Origin: VRUE01 sp963780815
GTDB taxonomy: Bacteria; Actinomycetota; Thermoleophilia; Solirubrobacterales; 70-9
Direction: 5' to 3'
Assembly: GCA_963780815.1 (NCBI GenBank)
Contig: CAWADG010000004.1
Location: 186,001 to 250,000, forward strand
DNA length: 64,000 nucleotides
Both the position numbers and the translations under genes were made by a program. Of the stretch, positions 27,081-35,169 are shown one piece after another. Each line of letters opens with the position of its first letter. The first letter of the stretch is position 1. Below the pieces are notes generated by a model. That model was not told the origin of the DNA and searched no databases. It saw nothing but the letters and a program-made list of their open reading frames with translations.

Positions 27081-27782
27081 CTGGCGACGATCGGCTTCGA
27101 CACCGCGACGGAGGACACCGCCGTCGCAGCGATGCGGGGGGACGAGGTCCTCTACGAGTCGCTGCTCGGGCTCTCCGAGAAGGGGAGCCCGCTGCACACG
27201 ACCGCGCTGCTCGGGGAGGTCGAGCGGGCGGCGGAGGCCGCGGGCGGCTGGGGTGAGGTCGGCGCCGTCGCCGTCGGCGTCGGCCCCGGCTCGTTCACGG
27301 GCCTGCGGGTCGGGATCGCGACGGCACGCGCACTCGGGCTGAGCCGGGGCATCGATGTCCGCGGGGTCGGAACCCTCGACGCGCTCGCTCGCGGGCTCGA
27401 GGGCCGCGACGGCTCGGTCCGCCTGCCGGTGCTCGACGCGCGCCGCGGCGAGGTCTTCGCGGCGGCCTTCGCAGAGCAGGGCGGGCGGCTCTGGGGCCCC
27501 CTGGTCTGCGCGCCGCAGGAGCTCGCGGATCGGATCGCAGGCCTCGACGAGCCCGTCCTGTGCGCCGGATCGGGCGCGGTACGATTTCGTCAGGAGCTGG
27601 CGGGCCCGGACGTCGAGATTCCAGATGACGCCGATCCCGCCCACCGGATCGCCGCCCGGCACATCTGCGCGCTGGCGGCGACCGGGGCTGGAGTTGAGGC
27701 CGAGCCCGCCGCCCCGAACTATCTGAGGCCTCCCGACGCGGAACGGTGGCGTGAGCGAGACACTATCCAGACACCCGAATAG
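27081..27782 (+). CDS. tsaB: tRNA t6A synthesis protein TsaB
   Basis: TsaB is the inactive ASKHA paralogue that scaffolds TsaD in t6A synthesis. The protein (about 233 residues) begins ATIGFDTATEDTAVAA and has VGVGPGSFTGLRVGIATARALGL near residue 75, the family signature, plus PVLDARRGEVFAA. No ATG, GTG or TTG exists near the expected N terminus; the CTG at 27081 is the best candidate, nine bases after the upstream stop, so a CTG start with coupling is inferred. The end overlaps rimI by 32 bp. Confidence 0.9.
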   Translation: MATIGFDTATEDTAVAAMRGDEVLYESLLGLSEKGSPLHTTALLGEVERAAEAAGGWGEVGAVAVGVGPGSFTGLRVGIATARALGLSRGIDVRGVGTLDALARGLEGRDGSVRLPVLDARRGEVFAAAFAEQGGRLWGPLVCAPQELADRIAGLDEPVLCAGSGAVRFRQELAGPDVEIPDDADPAHRIAARHICALAATGAGVEAEPAAPNYLRPPDAERWRERDTIQTPE

Positions 27783-28221
27783 GGCCGGCGGCGAACTGCT
27801 GGTGCGCCGGCTCGCGTACAGCGACCTTCCGGCCGTGATCTCGATCGAGCGCCGCTCGTTCCCCTCACCTTGGTCGTTGGCGATGTTCGTCCTCGAGCTC
27901 TCGAAGCCCTCCGGAATATGCCTCGCGGCGACCGACGGCGAGGAGTTGTTCGGGTACCTGGTCTGCTCGCGCTACGACCGCGTCTGGCACCTGATGAACG
28001 TCGCCGTCGATCCCGAGCGGCGCCGCCTTGGAATCGCGACCCGGTTGATCGCGCAGCTGCTCGAGACCTCCGGGGGCGAGCTGCCGACGACGCTCGAGGT
28101 GCGGGTCTCCAATCGCGAGGCGATCGCGATGTACGAGGGCCTCGGCTTCCGCTCCGCAGGTGTGCGACCCCGCTACTACCAGGACAACGGCGAGGACGCG
28201 CTGATCATGTGGCTGGACTGA
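27751..28221 (+). CDS. rimI: Ribosomal-protein-alanine N-acetyltransferase-like (GNAT)
   Basis: A 156-residue GNAT enzyme; RimI acetylates the N terminus of S18. Motifs: SIERRSFPSPWSLAMF near residue 32 (typical RimI), VAVDPERRRLGIATRLI (acetyl-CoA loop RxxGxA), and SNREAIAMYEGLGFRSAGVRPRYY. GTG start inside the tsaB end; overlaps tsaD by 13 bp. The tsaB-rimI-tsaD order is conserved in actinobacteria. Confidence 0.93.
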   Translation: MSETLSRHPNRAGGELLVRRLAYSDLPAVISIERRSFPSPWSLAMFVLELSKPSGICLAATDGEELFGYLVCSRYDRVWHLMNVAVDPERRRLGIATRLIAQLLETSGGELPTTLEVRVSNREAIAMYEGLGFRSAGVRPRYYQDNGEDALIMWLD

Positions 28222-29267
28222 TCCTCGCGGTCGAGACGTCGTGCGATGACACCTGCGCGGCGGTTCTCGACGGGCCGCGGATCCTGGCCAACACGATCTC
28301 CTCGCAGGCCGAGGCCCACGCGCGGTTCGGCGGGGTCGTGCCGGAGGTCGCGTCGCGCCACCACCTCGACCTCGCGGTTCCCGTCGTCGAGGACGCGCTC
28401 GCCGAGGCGGGCGCCGGCCTCGACGAAATCGAGGCGGTCGCCGTCACCGTCGGCCCCGGCCTGATCGGCGCGCTCCTGGTCGGGGTCAGCACCGCGAAGG
28501 CGATCGCGGCTCCGCGGCGGCTGCCGCTGATCCCGGTCGACCACCTCCAGGGACACGTCGCTGCAAACTTCCTCGAGCCCGACCCGCTCGAGCCGCCGTT
28601 CCTCTGCCTCGTCGCGAGCGGCGGCCACACCCTGCTCGCCGCCGTCCGCGACCACCATCGCCACGAGGTCCTCGGCCAGACGCTCGACGACGCCGCCGGC
28701 GAGGCGTTCGACAAGGTCGCGCGGATGCTCGGGCTCGGCTATCCCGGAGGGCCGGCGCTAGAGCGCCTCGCGGCCGAGGGCGATGCCGGCGCCTTCGAGC
28801 TCCCGGTCGCGATGAGCCGCGATCCCGGCCTCGATTTCAGCTTCAGCGGCCTCAAGACCGCGCTCGCGTACCTCTGCCGCGACCTCGGCTCCGACGGGGT
28901 CGAGCGGCATCGGCCAGACCTCGCGGCGAGCTTCCAGGCGGCCGCGGTCGGGCAGCTGACCGCGAAGCTCGACCGCGCGCTCCGCTCCGATGAGTGGTCC
29001 GCGGTCGCGCTTGGCGGCGGGGTCGCCGCCAACGGCGTGCTCCGCGAGGCGACCGGGGAGCTCTGCGAGAAGCGAGGCGTCCGCCTGAAGCTCGTCCCGC
29101 GCGAGCTCTGCACCGACAACGCCGCGATGATCGGCTCCGCGGCGCGGTTCGCCTCCGAGATCGAGTATCCGAACTACCTCTCATTTGATGCATTCCCCAC
29201 GGACCGAGGCCCATTGGAACTGCGGAACGAGCGAGCGTCGAACTCTGCCATCTCGCGAAGCGAGTGA
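28209..29267 (+). CDS. tsaD: tRNA N6-threonylcarbamoyltransferase TsaD
   Basis: Catalytic subunit of t6A synthesis, transferring threonylcarbamoyl to A37. The 352-residue protein starts at GTG (AGLILAVETSCDDTCAAVLDG), has the metal-binding motif HLQGHVAANF with HxxxH near residue 110, ASGGHT and GLGYPGGPALE, and CTDNAAMIGSAA near the end. The C-terminal residues after TDRGPLELRN (ERASNSAISRSE) come from the interspersed repeat at 29222-29270 and look like an added tail. Confidence 0.96.
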   Translation: MAGLILAVETSCDDTCAAVLDGPRILANTISSQAEAHARFGGVVPEVASRHHLDLAVPVVEDALAEAGAGLDEIEAVAVTVGPGLIGALLVGVSTAKAIAAPRRLPLIPVDHLQGHVAANFLEPDPLEPPFLCLVASGGHTLLAAVRDHHRHEVLGQTLDDAAGEAFDKVARMLGLGYPGGPALERLAAEGDAGAFELPVAMSRDPGLDFSFSGLKTALAYLCRDLGSDGVERHRPDLAASFQAAAVGQLTAKLDRALRSDEWSAVALGGGVAANGVLREATGELCEKRGVRLKLVPRELCTDNAAMIGSAARFASEIEYPNYLSFDAFPTDRGPLELRNERASNSAISRSE

Positions 29268-29270
29268 CGC
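29222..29270 (+). repeat. Diverged mini-ORF element forming the tsaD tail
   Basis: The bases gcggaacgagcgagcgtcg followed by ctctgc and tcgcgaagcg align with the mini-ORF elements at 23735 and 45126 after a 9-base gap. In one frame it still reads AERASV...LAKR, the mini-ORF consensus, but that frame has no stop here; tsaD reads it in another frame. Ends at the glutaredoxin-like GTG start. Confidence 0.6.
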
Positions 29271-29516
29271 GTGACTGTTGTTCTCGTCTATTCGCGGCCG
29301 GGTTGCCACCTCTGCGAGGAGGCGATCGCCGAAATCGTCGCGATCCACGCCGAGGGGTACGAGTTCGAGCTGCGCGAGGTCGACATCGAGAGCGACGAGG
29401 CGCTGCTGAAGCGGCTGCTCGAGCGAATCCCGGTCGTCGAGGTGGGTGGGGAGGTCGTCTCCGAGCTGCGCCTCGACGCGGACGCACTTCGGGCCCGGCT
29501 CGATACTGTGGGGTAG
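29271..29516 (+). CDS. Glutaredoxin-like (DUF836) thiol protein
   Basis: A compact 81-residue thioredoxin-fold protein: VVLVYSRPGCHLCEEAIAEI with redox CxxC (Cys-His-Leu-Cys, residues 12-15), REVDIESDEALLKRL and IPVVEVGGEVVSELRLD containing the cis-Pro. It belongs to the DUF836/glutaredoxin-like group. GTG start, 3 bp after tsaD; ends 1 bp before rex. Being next to the redox repressor gene fits a redox role, but this is inference. Confidence 0.88.
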   Translation: MTVVLVYSRPGCHLCEEAIAEIVAIHAEGYEFELREVDIESDEALLKRLLERIPVVEVGGEVVSELRLDADALRARLDTVG

Positions 29517-30185
29517 ATGGAGCGGGCGGTGGAGGGAATCGACGTGTCGGAGGACCTGATGGTCGACGGCGAGCGCCTTTCGCTCGGCGTCGCGGCCCGC
29601 CTCTCGCGCTACCTCCAGGTCCTGACCCAGGCGCGGAAGATGGGGCGCGAGACGATCTCATCCCAGGAACTCTCCGACTACACGCACATCAACCCGACCC
29701 AGATACGCCGCGACCTCTCCGGGTTCGGGAAGTTCGGCAAGCGGGGCGTCGGCTACAACGTCGACTCGCTCGTCGCCCAGATCCGCAAGATCCTGCGCAC
29801 CGCCGGCCAGCACAACATCGCCCTGTTCGGCGCCGGCAACCTCGGCCAGGCGATCGCCAGCTCCGACATCTTCGCCGACCACGGGTTCCGGATCGTCGCG
29901 ATGTTCGACGTCGACCCGGATCTGGTCGGCAACCAGGTCGGAGGCCTCCCGGTCCGCGACTTCGGCGAGCTCGAGCAGGTAGTCGCCGACCAGGACGTCG
30001 TCGTCGGCGTCCTCGCGGTGCCGGCCTCGGCGGCGCAGGCGGTCGCCGACCGCCTGGTCGAGGCCGGGGTCAAGATCATCTTCAACTACTCCGAGCAGCT
30101 GCTCCAGGTCCCGCCCGAGGTGACCGTCCACACATCGAGCCCAGCGGTCGACCTCCTCTACGCGCTCTACTTCTACCTGACCTGA
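29517..30185 (+). CDS. rex: Redox-sensing transcriptional repressor Rex
   Basis: Rex represses respiration and fermentation genes until a high NADH/NAD ratio releases it. The 222-residue protein has a winged-helix region (LSRYLQVLTQARKMGRETISSQELSDYTHINPTQIRRDLSGFGKFGKRGVGY) and a Rossmann domain with NIALFGAGNLGQAIA near residue 100, closing with the swapped helix (SPAVDLLYALYFYL). ATG immediately after the glutaredoxin-like gene. No Rex operator is evident upstream. Confidence 0.95.
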   Translation: MERAVEGIDVSEDLMVDGERLSLGVAARLSRYLQVLTQARKMGRETISSQELSDYTHINPTQIRRDLSGFGKFGKRGVGYNVDSLVAQIRKILRTAGQHNIALFGAGNLGQAIASSDIFADHGFRIVAMFDVDPDLVGNQVGGLPVRDFGELEQVVADQDVVVGVLAVPASAAQAVADRLVEAGVKIIFNYSEQLLQVPPEVTVHTSSPAVDLLYALYFYLT

Positions 30186-30200
30186 CCCTCGCTGACCGCA

Positions 30201-31343
30201 ATGGACCTCGACCTCGCCCGGGAGAGTTTCGAGTCCTCGGCCGACTTCACGATCGGCCTCGAGGAGGAGTTCGCGATCGTCGATCCGCGCTCGCTCGAGC
30301 TCGAGCACCGTTTCGAGGACGTCTACGCCGCCTGTCAGGAGGACGAGGTGCTGGCGGAGTCGGCGGCGGGCGAGCTGATCGCGTCCGAGATCGAGATCCG
30401 CTCGGGACGGGCCGAGAGCTTCGCCGAGGCGGTTGCGATGCAGCGCGAGCGCCGCGACCTGCTGTTCGCGCTCGTCGAAGGGATGGGGCTGGCGCTGGCC
30501 GCGACCGGCACCCACCCCTGGGCCGACTACCTCGACCAGCGGATCATCGACACGCCGCACTACAACCGGCTCCGGCGGGAACTCGGATGGGTCGCCCAGC
30601 GCAACAACACCTGGAGCATGCACCTGCACATGGGCATCCGCGGAGCCGACCGGGCGATCGCCGTCTGCGACCGGCTGCGCGAGCGGCTGCCGCTGCTGCT
30701 GGCGGTGTCCGCCAACTCGATGTTCCTCGACGGCCGCGACAGCGGCCTCCACTCGGTGCGGACCGAGATCTTCACTCGGACCTTCCCCCGCTGCGGGATC
30801 CCGAGCCCGTTCGTCGACTGGGGCACCTACGCCGAGTTCGTCGAGATGCTGGTGCGAACCGAATCCGTTGTCGAGTCGACCCAGCTCTGGTGGAGCGTCC
30901 GGCCCCACCACAGGTTCGGGACGGTCGAGGTGCGGATCTGCGACGCCCAGACCCGCGGCGACGAGTCGTTCGACCTCGCGGCGCTGATCGCTGCCTGCAT
31001 CGCCCAGGCGGCGTTCGATTACGACGAAGGTGGAGGGGAGCCGCCGCTGGCCGATCGCGAGATCGAGGAGAACCTCTGGCGGGCGATCCGGCACGGCATG
31101 AGCGGCAAGCAGATCGATTTCAAGGCCGGAGTCGAGGTCGAGGCGCGGGCTGCGCTCGAGGCGCTTCTCGCCCGCACCGAGCCCGCCCGGTCCCAGCTCG
31201 GCCTCGAGATCGACCTACCGGAGCGAAACGGCGCCCAGCGCGCCCGCGAGGCCCTCGACGCGGGAGCCTCGATCGAGGACATCTACCGCGATGGCGTGGC
31301 CGAAACCCGGCGCACGTACACGGGCGCGAAACAGGCGGCGTAG
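30201..31343 (+). CDS. Carboxylate-amine ligase, GCS2 family (YbdK-like)
   Basis: A 380-residue ATP-grasp-like ligase of the glutamate-cysteine ligase 2 family. Visible motifs: FTIGLEEEFAIVD at residues 16-28, the metal-binding glutamates in ASEIEIRSG, WSMHLHMGIRG near 135, and TVEVRICDAQTRGDES near 235. Actinobacterial relatives are annotated as weak glutamate-cysteine ligases; the true amine and acid are unknown. It follows rex by 15 bp and may be coregulated with redox functions. Confidence 0.88.
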   Translation: MDLDLARESFESSADFTIGLEEEFAIVDPRSLELEHRFEDVYAACQEDEVLAESAAGELIASEIEIRSGRAESFAEAVAMQRERRDLLFALVEGMGLALAATGTHPWADYLDQRIIDTPHYNRLRRELGWVAQRNNTWSMHLHMGIRGADRAIAVCDRLRERLPLLLAVSANSMFLDGRDSGLHSVRTEIFTRTFPRCGIPSPFVDWGTYAEFVEMLVRTESVVESTQLWWSVRPHHRFGTVEVRICDAQTRGDESFDLAALIAACIAQAAFDYDEGGGEPPLADREIEENLWRAIRHGMSGKQIDFKAGVEVEARAALEALLARTEPARSQLGLEIDLPERNGAQRAREALDAGASIEDIYRDGVAETRRTYTGAKQAA

Positions 31344-31407
31344 CGCCCTTTCGACTGCGGCCTCTATAGACTCTCGCGCCGCTAAACCCAGCCGGAGGAC
31401 TACAAAC

Positions 31408-33501
31408 TTGACCGACTTCCTGACCGAATACGGAGTCGTCGTCGCGCTCGTCTGCGCGGGGGCGGCCGTGATCTACGGACTGCTGATCACCAAGAGCCTG
31501 CTCTCGCGCTCGCCGGGGAACGAGCTGATGCAGGAAATCTCGGGCGCCGTCCAGGAAGGCGCCCGCGCCTACCTGAACCGCCAGTACACGATCATCGGCA
31601 TGGTCGCGATCCCGATCGCGATCCTGCTGCTGATCCTCCAGGACTGGGAGACCGCGGTCGGGTTCGTGATCGGTGGCATCCTCTCCGGCTCGGCCGGGTT
31701 CATCGGGATGAATCTCTCGGTCCGGGCAAACTCCCGTGTCGCCGAGGCGGCGCGAGGCGGTGTCCCGCCCGCGCTCGACGTCGCTTTCAAAGGCGGCTCG
31801 GTCACCGGGATGCTGGTCGTCGGACTGGCGCTGTTCGGCGTCGCCGGCTACTTCGGGCTGCTTGTGCTGACGGGCGCCGTCAATAGCGACAAGGAGGCGG
31901 TTGACGCTCTCGTCGGGCTCGGCTTCGGCGGCTCGCTGATCTCGGTCTTCGCCCGCCTCGGCGGCGGGATCTTCACCAAGGCCGCCGACGTCGGCGCCGA
32001 CCTCGTCGGCAAGGTCGAGGCAGGGATTCCCGAGGACGATCCGCGCAACCCGGCGGTGATCGCCGACAACGTCGGCGACAACGTCGGCGACTGCGCCGGG
32101 ATGGCGGCCGACCTGTTCGAGACCTACGCGGTCACCTCCGTCGCGGTGATGCTGCTCGGAGTGCTGACGTTCACCGGCGCCGGCGGCGACTTCGCCCGTG
32201 AGGTCGCGATCTACCCGCTGGTGATCGGCGGCGTCGCGATCATCGCCTCGATCATCGGCGCGCTCACGGTGCGGACCAAATCCGACCGCGTCGAGGGCGC
32301 CCTCTATCAGGGGCTGATCATCTCCGGGATCCTCTCGATCGCCGCCTTCTACCCGGTCACCCACTGGCTGATGAGCGACCCGGTCCGGCTCGGCCTCAAG
32401 GCCGGCGCGGACGCGATCAGCGTCACCGACCTCTGGCTCTGCGCCGTGATCGGCGTCGCGGTAACCGCGCTGCTCTTCGCGATCACCGAATTTTATACGT
32501 CGACCCGCTTCCGGCCGGTGAGGACGATCGCCCAGGCATCGGAGACCGGACACGCGACGAACATCATCCAGGGGCTCGCCCAGGGGTTCCAGTCGACCGC
32601 CGCGCCGGCGATCGTGATCGCGCTCGCGATCCTCGGCGCCAACGAGCTGGCCGGGATCTACGGGATCGGCGTCGCGGTGATGGCGCAGCTCTCGCTCTGC
32701 GGCCTGATCGTCGCCCTCGACGCATTCGGGCCGATCACCGACAATGCCGGCGGCATCGCCGAGATGGCCGACCTGCCGGAGGAGGTCCGCGCCGTCACCG
32801 ACCCGCTCGACGCGGTCGGCAACACGACCAAGGCCGTGACCAAGGGCTACGCGATCGGGTCCGCCGCGCTCGCGGCGCTGGTCCTGTTCGCGGCGTTCAA
32901 GAGCGAACTCGCCGGCGAAGCGCCGCCCGGGTTCGACCTGAATAGCCTCTTCAACCTGACGACGCCCGCCGTCCTGATCGGGTTGATCATCGGCGGGATG
33001 ATGGTCTATCTGTTCGTGGCGTTCGCGATCGAGGCGGTCGGCCGCGCCGGCGGCCAGGTGGTCGAGGAGGTGCGCAAACAGTTCCGCGAGCACCCCGGGA
33101 TCATGGAGGGGACCGAGAAACCCGAGTACGGGAAGACGGTGGCGATCGTCACCGCCGCAGCGCAGAAGGAGATGATCCTGCCGTCGCTGATCCCGATCGT
33201 CGTCCCGGTGGTGGTCGGGCTGCTCAGCGTCGACGCGCTCGGCGGGCTGCTGATCGGCGTGATCGTCGTCGGGCTCTTCGCCGCGGTCTCGATGACCGCC
33301 GGCGGCGGCGCCTGGGACAACGCGAAGAAGCTGATCGAGGACGGCGCCCACGGCGGCAAGGGCTCAGAGGCCCATGCCGCCTCGGTGACCGGCGACACGG
33401 TCGGCGATCCCTACAAGGACACCGCCGGGCCGGCGATCAACCCGATGATCAAGGTCGCGAACATCGTCGCGATCCTGATCATCCCGATCGTCCACTTCTA
33501 G
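31408..33501 (+). CDS. hppA: Membrane-bound proton-translocating pyrophosphatase, K+-independent type
   Basis: Hydrolyses pyrophosphate to pump protons. The 697-residue protein has about 16 membrane helices and the catalytic loops KAADVGADLVGKVEAGIPEDDPRNPAVIADNVGDNVGDCAGMAADLFE and TAGGGAWDNAKK, AASVTGDTVGDPYKDTAGPAINP. The segment GNTTKAVTKG carries Lys where K+-dependent enzymes have Ala, indicating the K+-independent class (family knowledge). The TTG at 31408 is chosen because GGAGGA lies eight bases upstream. A TATAGA box at 31365-31370 may be its -10 element. Confidence 0.95.
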   Translation: MTDFLTEYGVVVALVCAGAAVIYGLLITKSLLSRSPGNELMQEISGAVQEGARAYLNRQYTIIGMVAIPIAILLLILQDWETAVGFVIGGILSGSAGFIGMNLSVRANSRVAEAARGGVPPALDVAFKGGSVTGMLVVGLALFGVAGYFGLLVLTGAVNSDKEAVDALVGLGFGGSLISVFARLGGGIFTKAADVGADLVGKVEAGIPEDDPRNPAVIADNVGDNVGDCAGMAADLFETYAVTSVAVMLLGVLTFTGAGGDFAREVAIYPLVIGGVAIIASIIGALTVRTKSDRVEGALYQGLIISGILSIAAFYPVTHWLMSDPVRLGLKAGADAISVTDLWLCAVIGVAVTALLFAITEFYTSTRFRPVRTIAQASETGHATNIIQGLAQGFQSTAAPAIVIALAILGANELAGIYGIGVAVMAQLSLCGLIVALDAFGPITDNAGGIAEMADLPEEVRAVTDPLDAVGNTTKAVTKGYAIGSAALAALVLFAAFKSELAGEAPPGFDLNSLFNLTTPAVLIGLIIGGMMVYLFVAFAIEAVGRAGGQVVEEVRKQFREHPGIMEGTEKPEYGKTVAIVTAAAQKEMILPSLIPIVVPVVVGLLSVDALGGLLIGVIVVGLFAAVSMTAGGGAWDNAKKLIEDGAHGGKGSEAHAASVTGDTVGDPYKDTAGPAINPMIKVANIVAILIIPIVHF

Positions 33502-33514
33502 GAGCCGGCCGGCC

Positions 33515-33973
33515 TCATTCCGCCGGCACCACCCGGACCGTGCCGTGCATGCTCGGGTGGATCTGACAGAAGTAGGTGAATTCGCCGGCTTCCTTGAACG
33601 TCTCCGACTTCAGCTTGCCTTCTTCGAGTTCGCCGGTGTCGAAGCTGCCGTCGTCGGCGGTCGCCGTGTGTGGCGCCGAGTCGCGGTTGATCCAGATCAC
33701 CTTGCCGCCTTCTTCGATCGTCACCGGATCGGGGTTGTAGGCGAAGTTTTCGATCTCGACTTTTTCCGCTCGCGGCGCGTTGCCGCCGGCGGGAGCATTC
33801 TCTGCGGGGGCCTGTTCGAGTTCCGTGTCGGATTCGGCGCCCGTGCTTTCTTCGGAGCCGGCCGGGCTTTCTTCGGTCACCGTGGTATCGCCGCCGCCGC
33901 CGCAGGACGCGATTCCGAGGGCGAGAACTGCGAGAACGGCTGTGAGTGGGCCCATCCGGGCCATTAGTTTCAT
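33515..33973 (-). CDS. Cupredoxin-domain lipoprotein (plastocyanin-like)
   Basis: A 152-residue lipoprotein with lipobox IASC near residue 24, a Glu/Ser/Ala-rich linker and a C-terminal type I copper domain. The copper ligands are visible: His in SAPHTATA and Cys-His-Met in YFCQIHPSMHG (C-x2-H-x3-M). It should carry electrons or bind copper outside the membrane. Glu codons are mostly GAA. It converges on the pyrophosphatase gene and diverges from the hydroxyacid oxidase gene. Alternative starts at Met4 or Met7. Confidence 0.88.
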   Translation of the reverse strand: MKLMARMGPLTAVLAVLALGIASCGGGGDTTVTEESPAGSEESTGAESDTELEQAPAENAPAGGNAPRAEKVEIENFAYNPDPVTIEEGGKVIWINRDSAPHTATADDGSFDTGELEEGKLKSETFKEAGEFTYFCQIHPSMHGTVRVVPAE

Positions 33974-34044
33974 TCGCCGAAGCTACCCGAATCACCATCG
34001 GGCACACCGGGTCCGCGCCGGATGTCGGCTAGGGTCGCGCCCCA

Positions 34045-35136
34045 GTGGGAGAGCAGTTGATCAACGTCTTCGATTTCGAGCGGGCCGCGGCGGAGAGGCT
34101 CGAGCCCGGGGTGCTCGGGTATTTCGCCGGCGGGGCGGGCGATGAGCTGACCCTGCGCGAGAACGTCGCCGCCTGGCAACGGTGGCGCCTGCGACCGCGG
34201 ATGTTGGCCGGGATCGGCGACTGGGAGACCTCTGCCGAGGTCCTCGGCGGTCGCGTGGCCGCCCCGATCCTCGTCGCGCCGGTCGGCTATCAGGGGCTGG
34301 TCGACCCCGAGGGCGAGGCAGCGATGGCGCGGGCCGCCGCGGCGGCCGGGACCGTGATGTGCCTCTCGACGCTGGCGACGATGGGGCCGCGCCAGGTTGC
34401 GGAGGCGGCCCCTGGGGGGCGGCGTTGGTTCCAGCTCTACCGGTTCCGGGACATGGGGTTGACCAGGGCGCTGGTCGAGGAGGCGATCACGACGGGATAT
34501 GAGGCGATAGTCCTGACCGTCGACACCGCGCGCGCCGGCAACCGCGAGCGCGACCGGCGGACCGGGTTCGCGATCCCCGAGGAGCTGGGGGTGCCGAGCG
34601 TCGAAACGGCGATCGGCTCGAGCCGGGCGCTGACGATCGCCGAGACCTTCGACCTGATGGAACCTGCCTTGGACTGGTCTCAGCTCGAGGAGTTGGCCGC
34701 CGAGGCGGGCGTCCCGGTGCTCGTCAAGGGGATCCTCACCGGCGAGGACGGGGCCCTCGCGGTCGATCACGGCGCCGCCGGGGTCGTCGTCTCCAACCAC
34801 GGCGGCCGCCAGCTCGACCGCAGCCTGGCGAGCGCCGATGCGCTCTCCGACGTCGTCGAGGCCGTCGCCGGCAGGATCCCGGTCCTCGTCGACGGCGGGA
34901 TCCGGCGCGGGGTGGACGTCGCGATCGCGCTCGCGCTCGGTGCCGACGCGGTCATGGTCGGGAGGGCGGCGCTCTGGGGCCTCGCCGCGGGCGGCGAGGC
35001 GGGGGCGCTGCGGGTGCTCGAGCTGCTGCGCGAGGAGCTCGAGCTGGCGCTGGCGCTCTGCGGCTGCGCGACCCCCGCGGCACTCGGCTCCTCCCACCTG
35101 CGGCGCGCACCGTCCACAGCCGTATATTCGGTTTGA
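34045..35136 (+). CDS. FMN-dependent alpha-hydroxy acid oxidase/dehydrogenase
   Basis: A 363-residue TIM-barrel flavoenzyme like lactate oxidase, glycolate oxidase and LldD. Motifs: GVLGYFAGGAGDELTLREN, PILVAPVGYQGLVDPEGE, CLSTLATM, FQLYRFRD, VLTVDTARAGNRERDRR, VLVKGIL and the catalytic VVSNHGGRQLD, then VLVDGGIRRGVDVAIALALGADAVMVGR for FMN phosphate. GTG start. Substrate (lactate, glycolate or another 2-hydroxy acid) is undetermined. Confidence 0.92.
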   Translation: MGEQLINVFDFERAAAERLEPGVLGYFAGGAGDELTLRENVAAWQRWRLRPRMLAGIGDWETSAEVLGGRVAAPILVAPVGYQGLVDPEGEAAMARAAAAAGTVMCLSTLATMGPRQVAEAAPGGRRWFQLYRFRDMGLTRALVEEAITTGYEAIVLTVDTARAGNRERDRRTGFAIPEELGVPSVETAIGSSRALTIAETFDLMEPALDWSQLEELAAEAGVPVLVKGILTGEDGALAVDHGAAGVVVSNHGGRQLDRSLASADALSDVVEAVAGRIPVLVDGGIRRGVDVAIALALGADAVMVGRAALWGLAAGGEAGALRVLELLREELELALALCGCATPAALGSSHLRRAPSTAVYSV

Positions 35137-35169
35137 ATGCCTGAACGAATTGGCGCTCCTGCGGCCTAG

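Noticed and set aside
31120..33351. Minus-strand frame of 743 codons opposite the pyrophosphatase gene
   Set aside because: Antisense shadow of a highly constrained GC-rich gene; composition Asp/Arg/Gly-rich, no domain.
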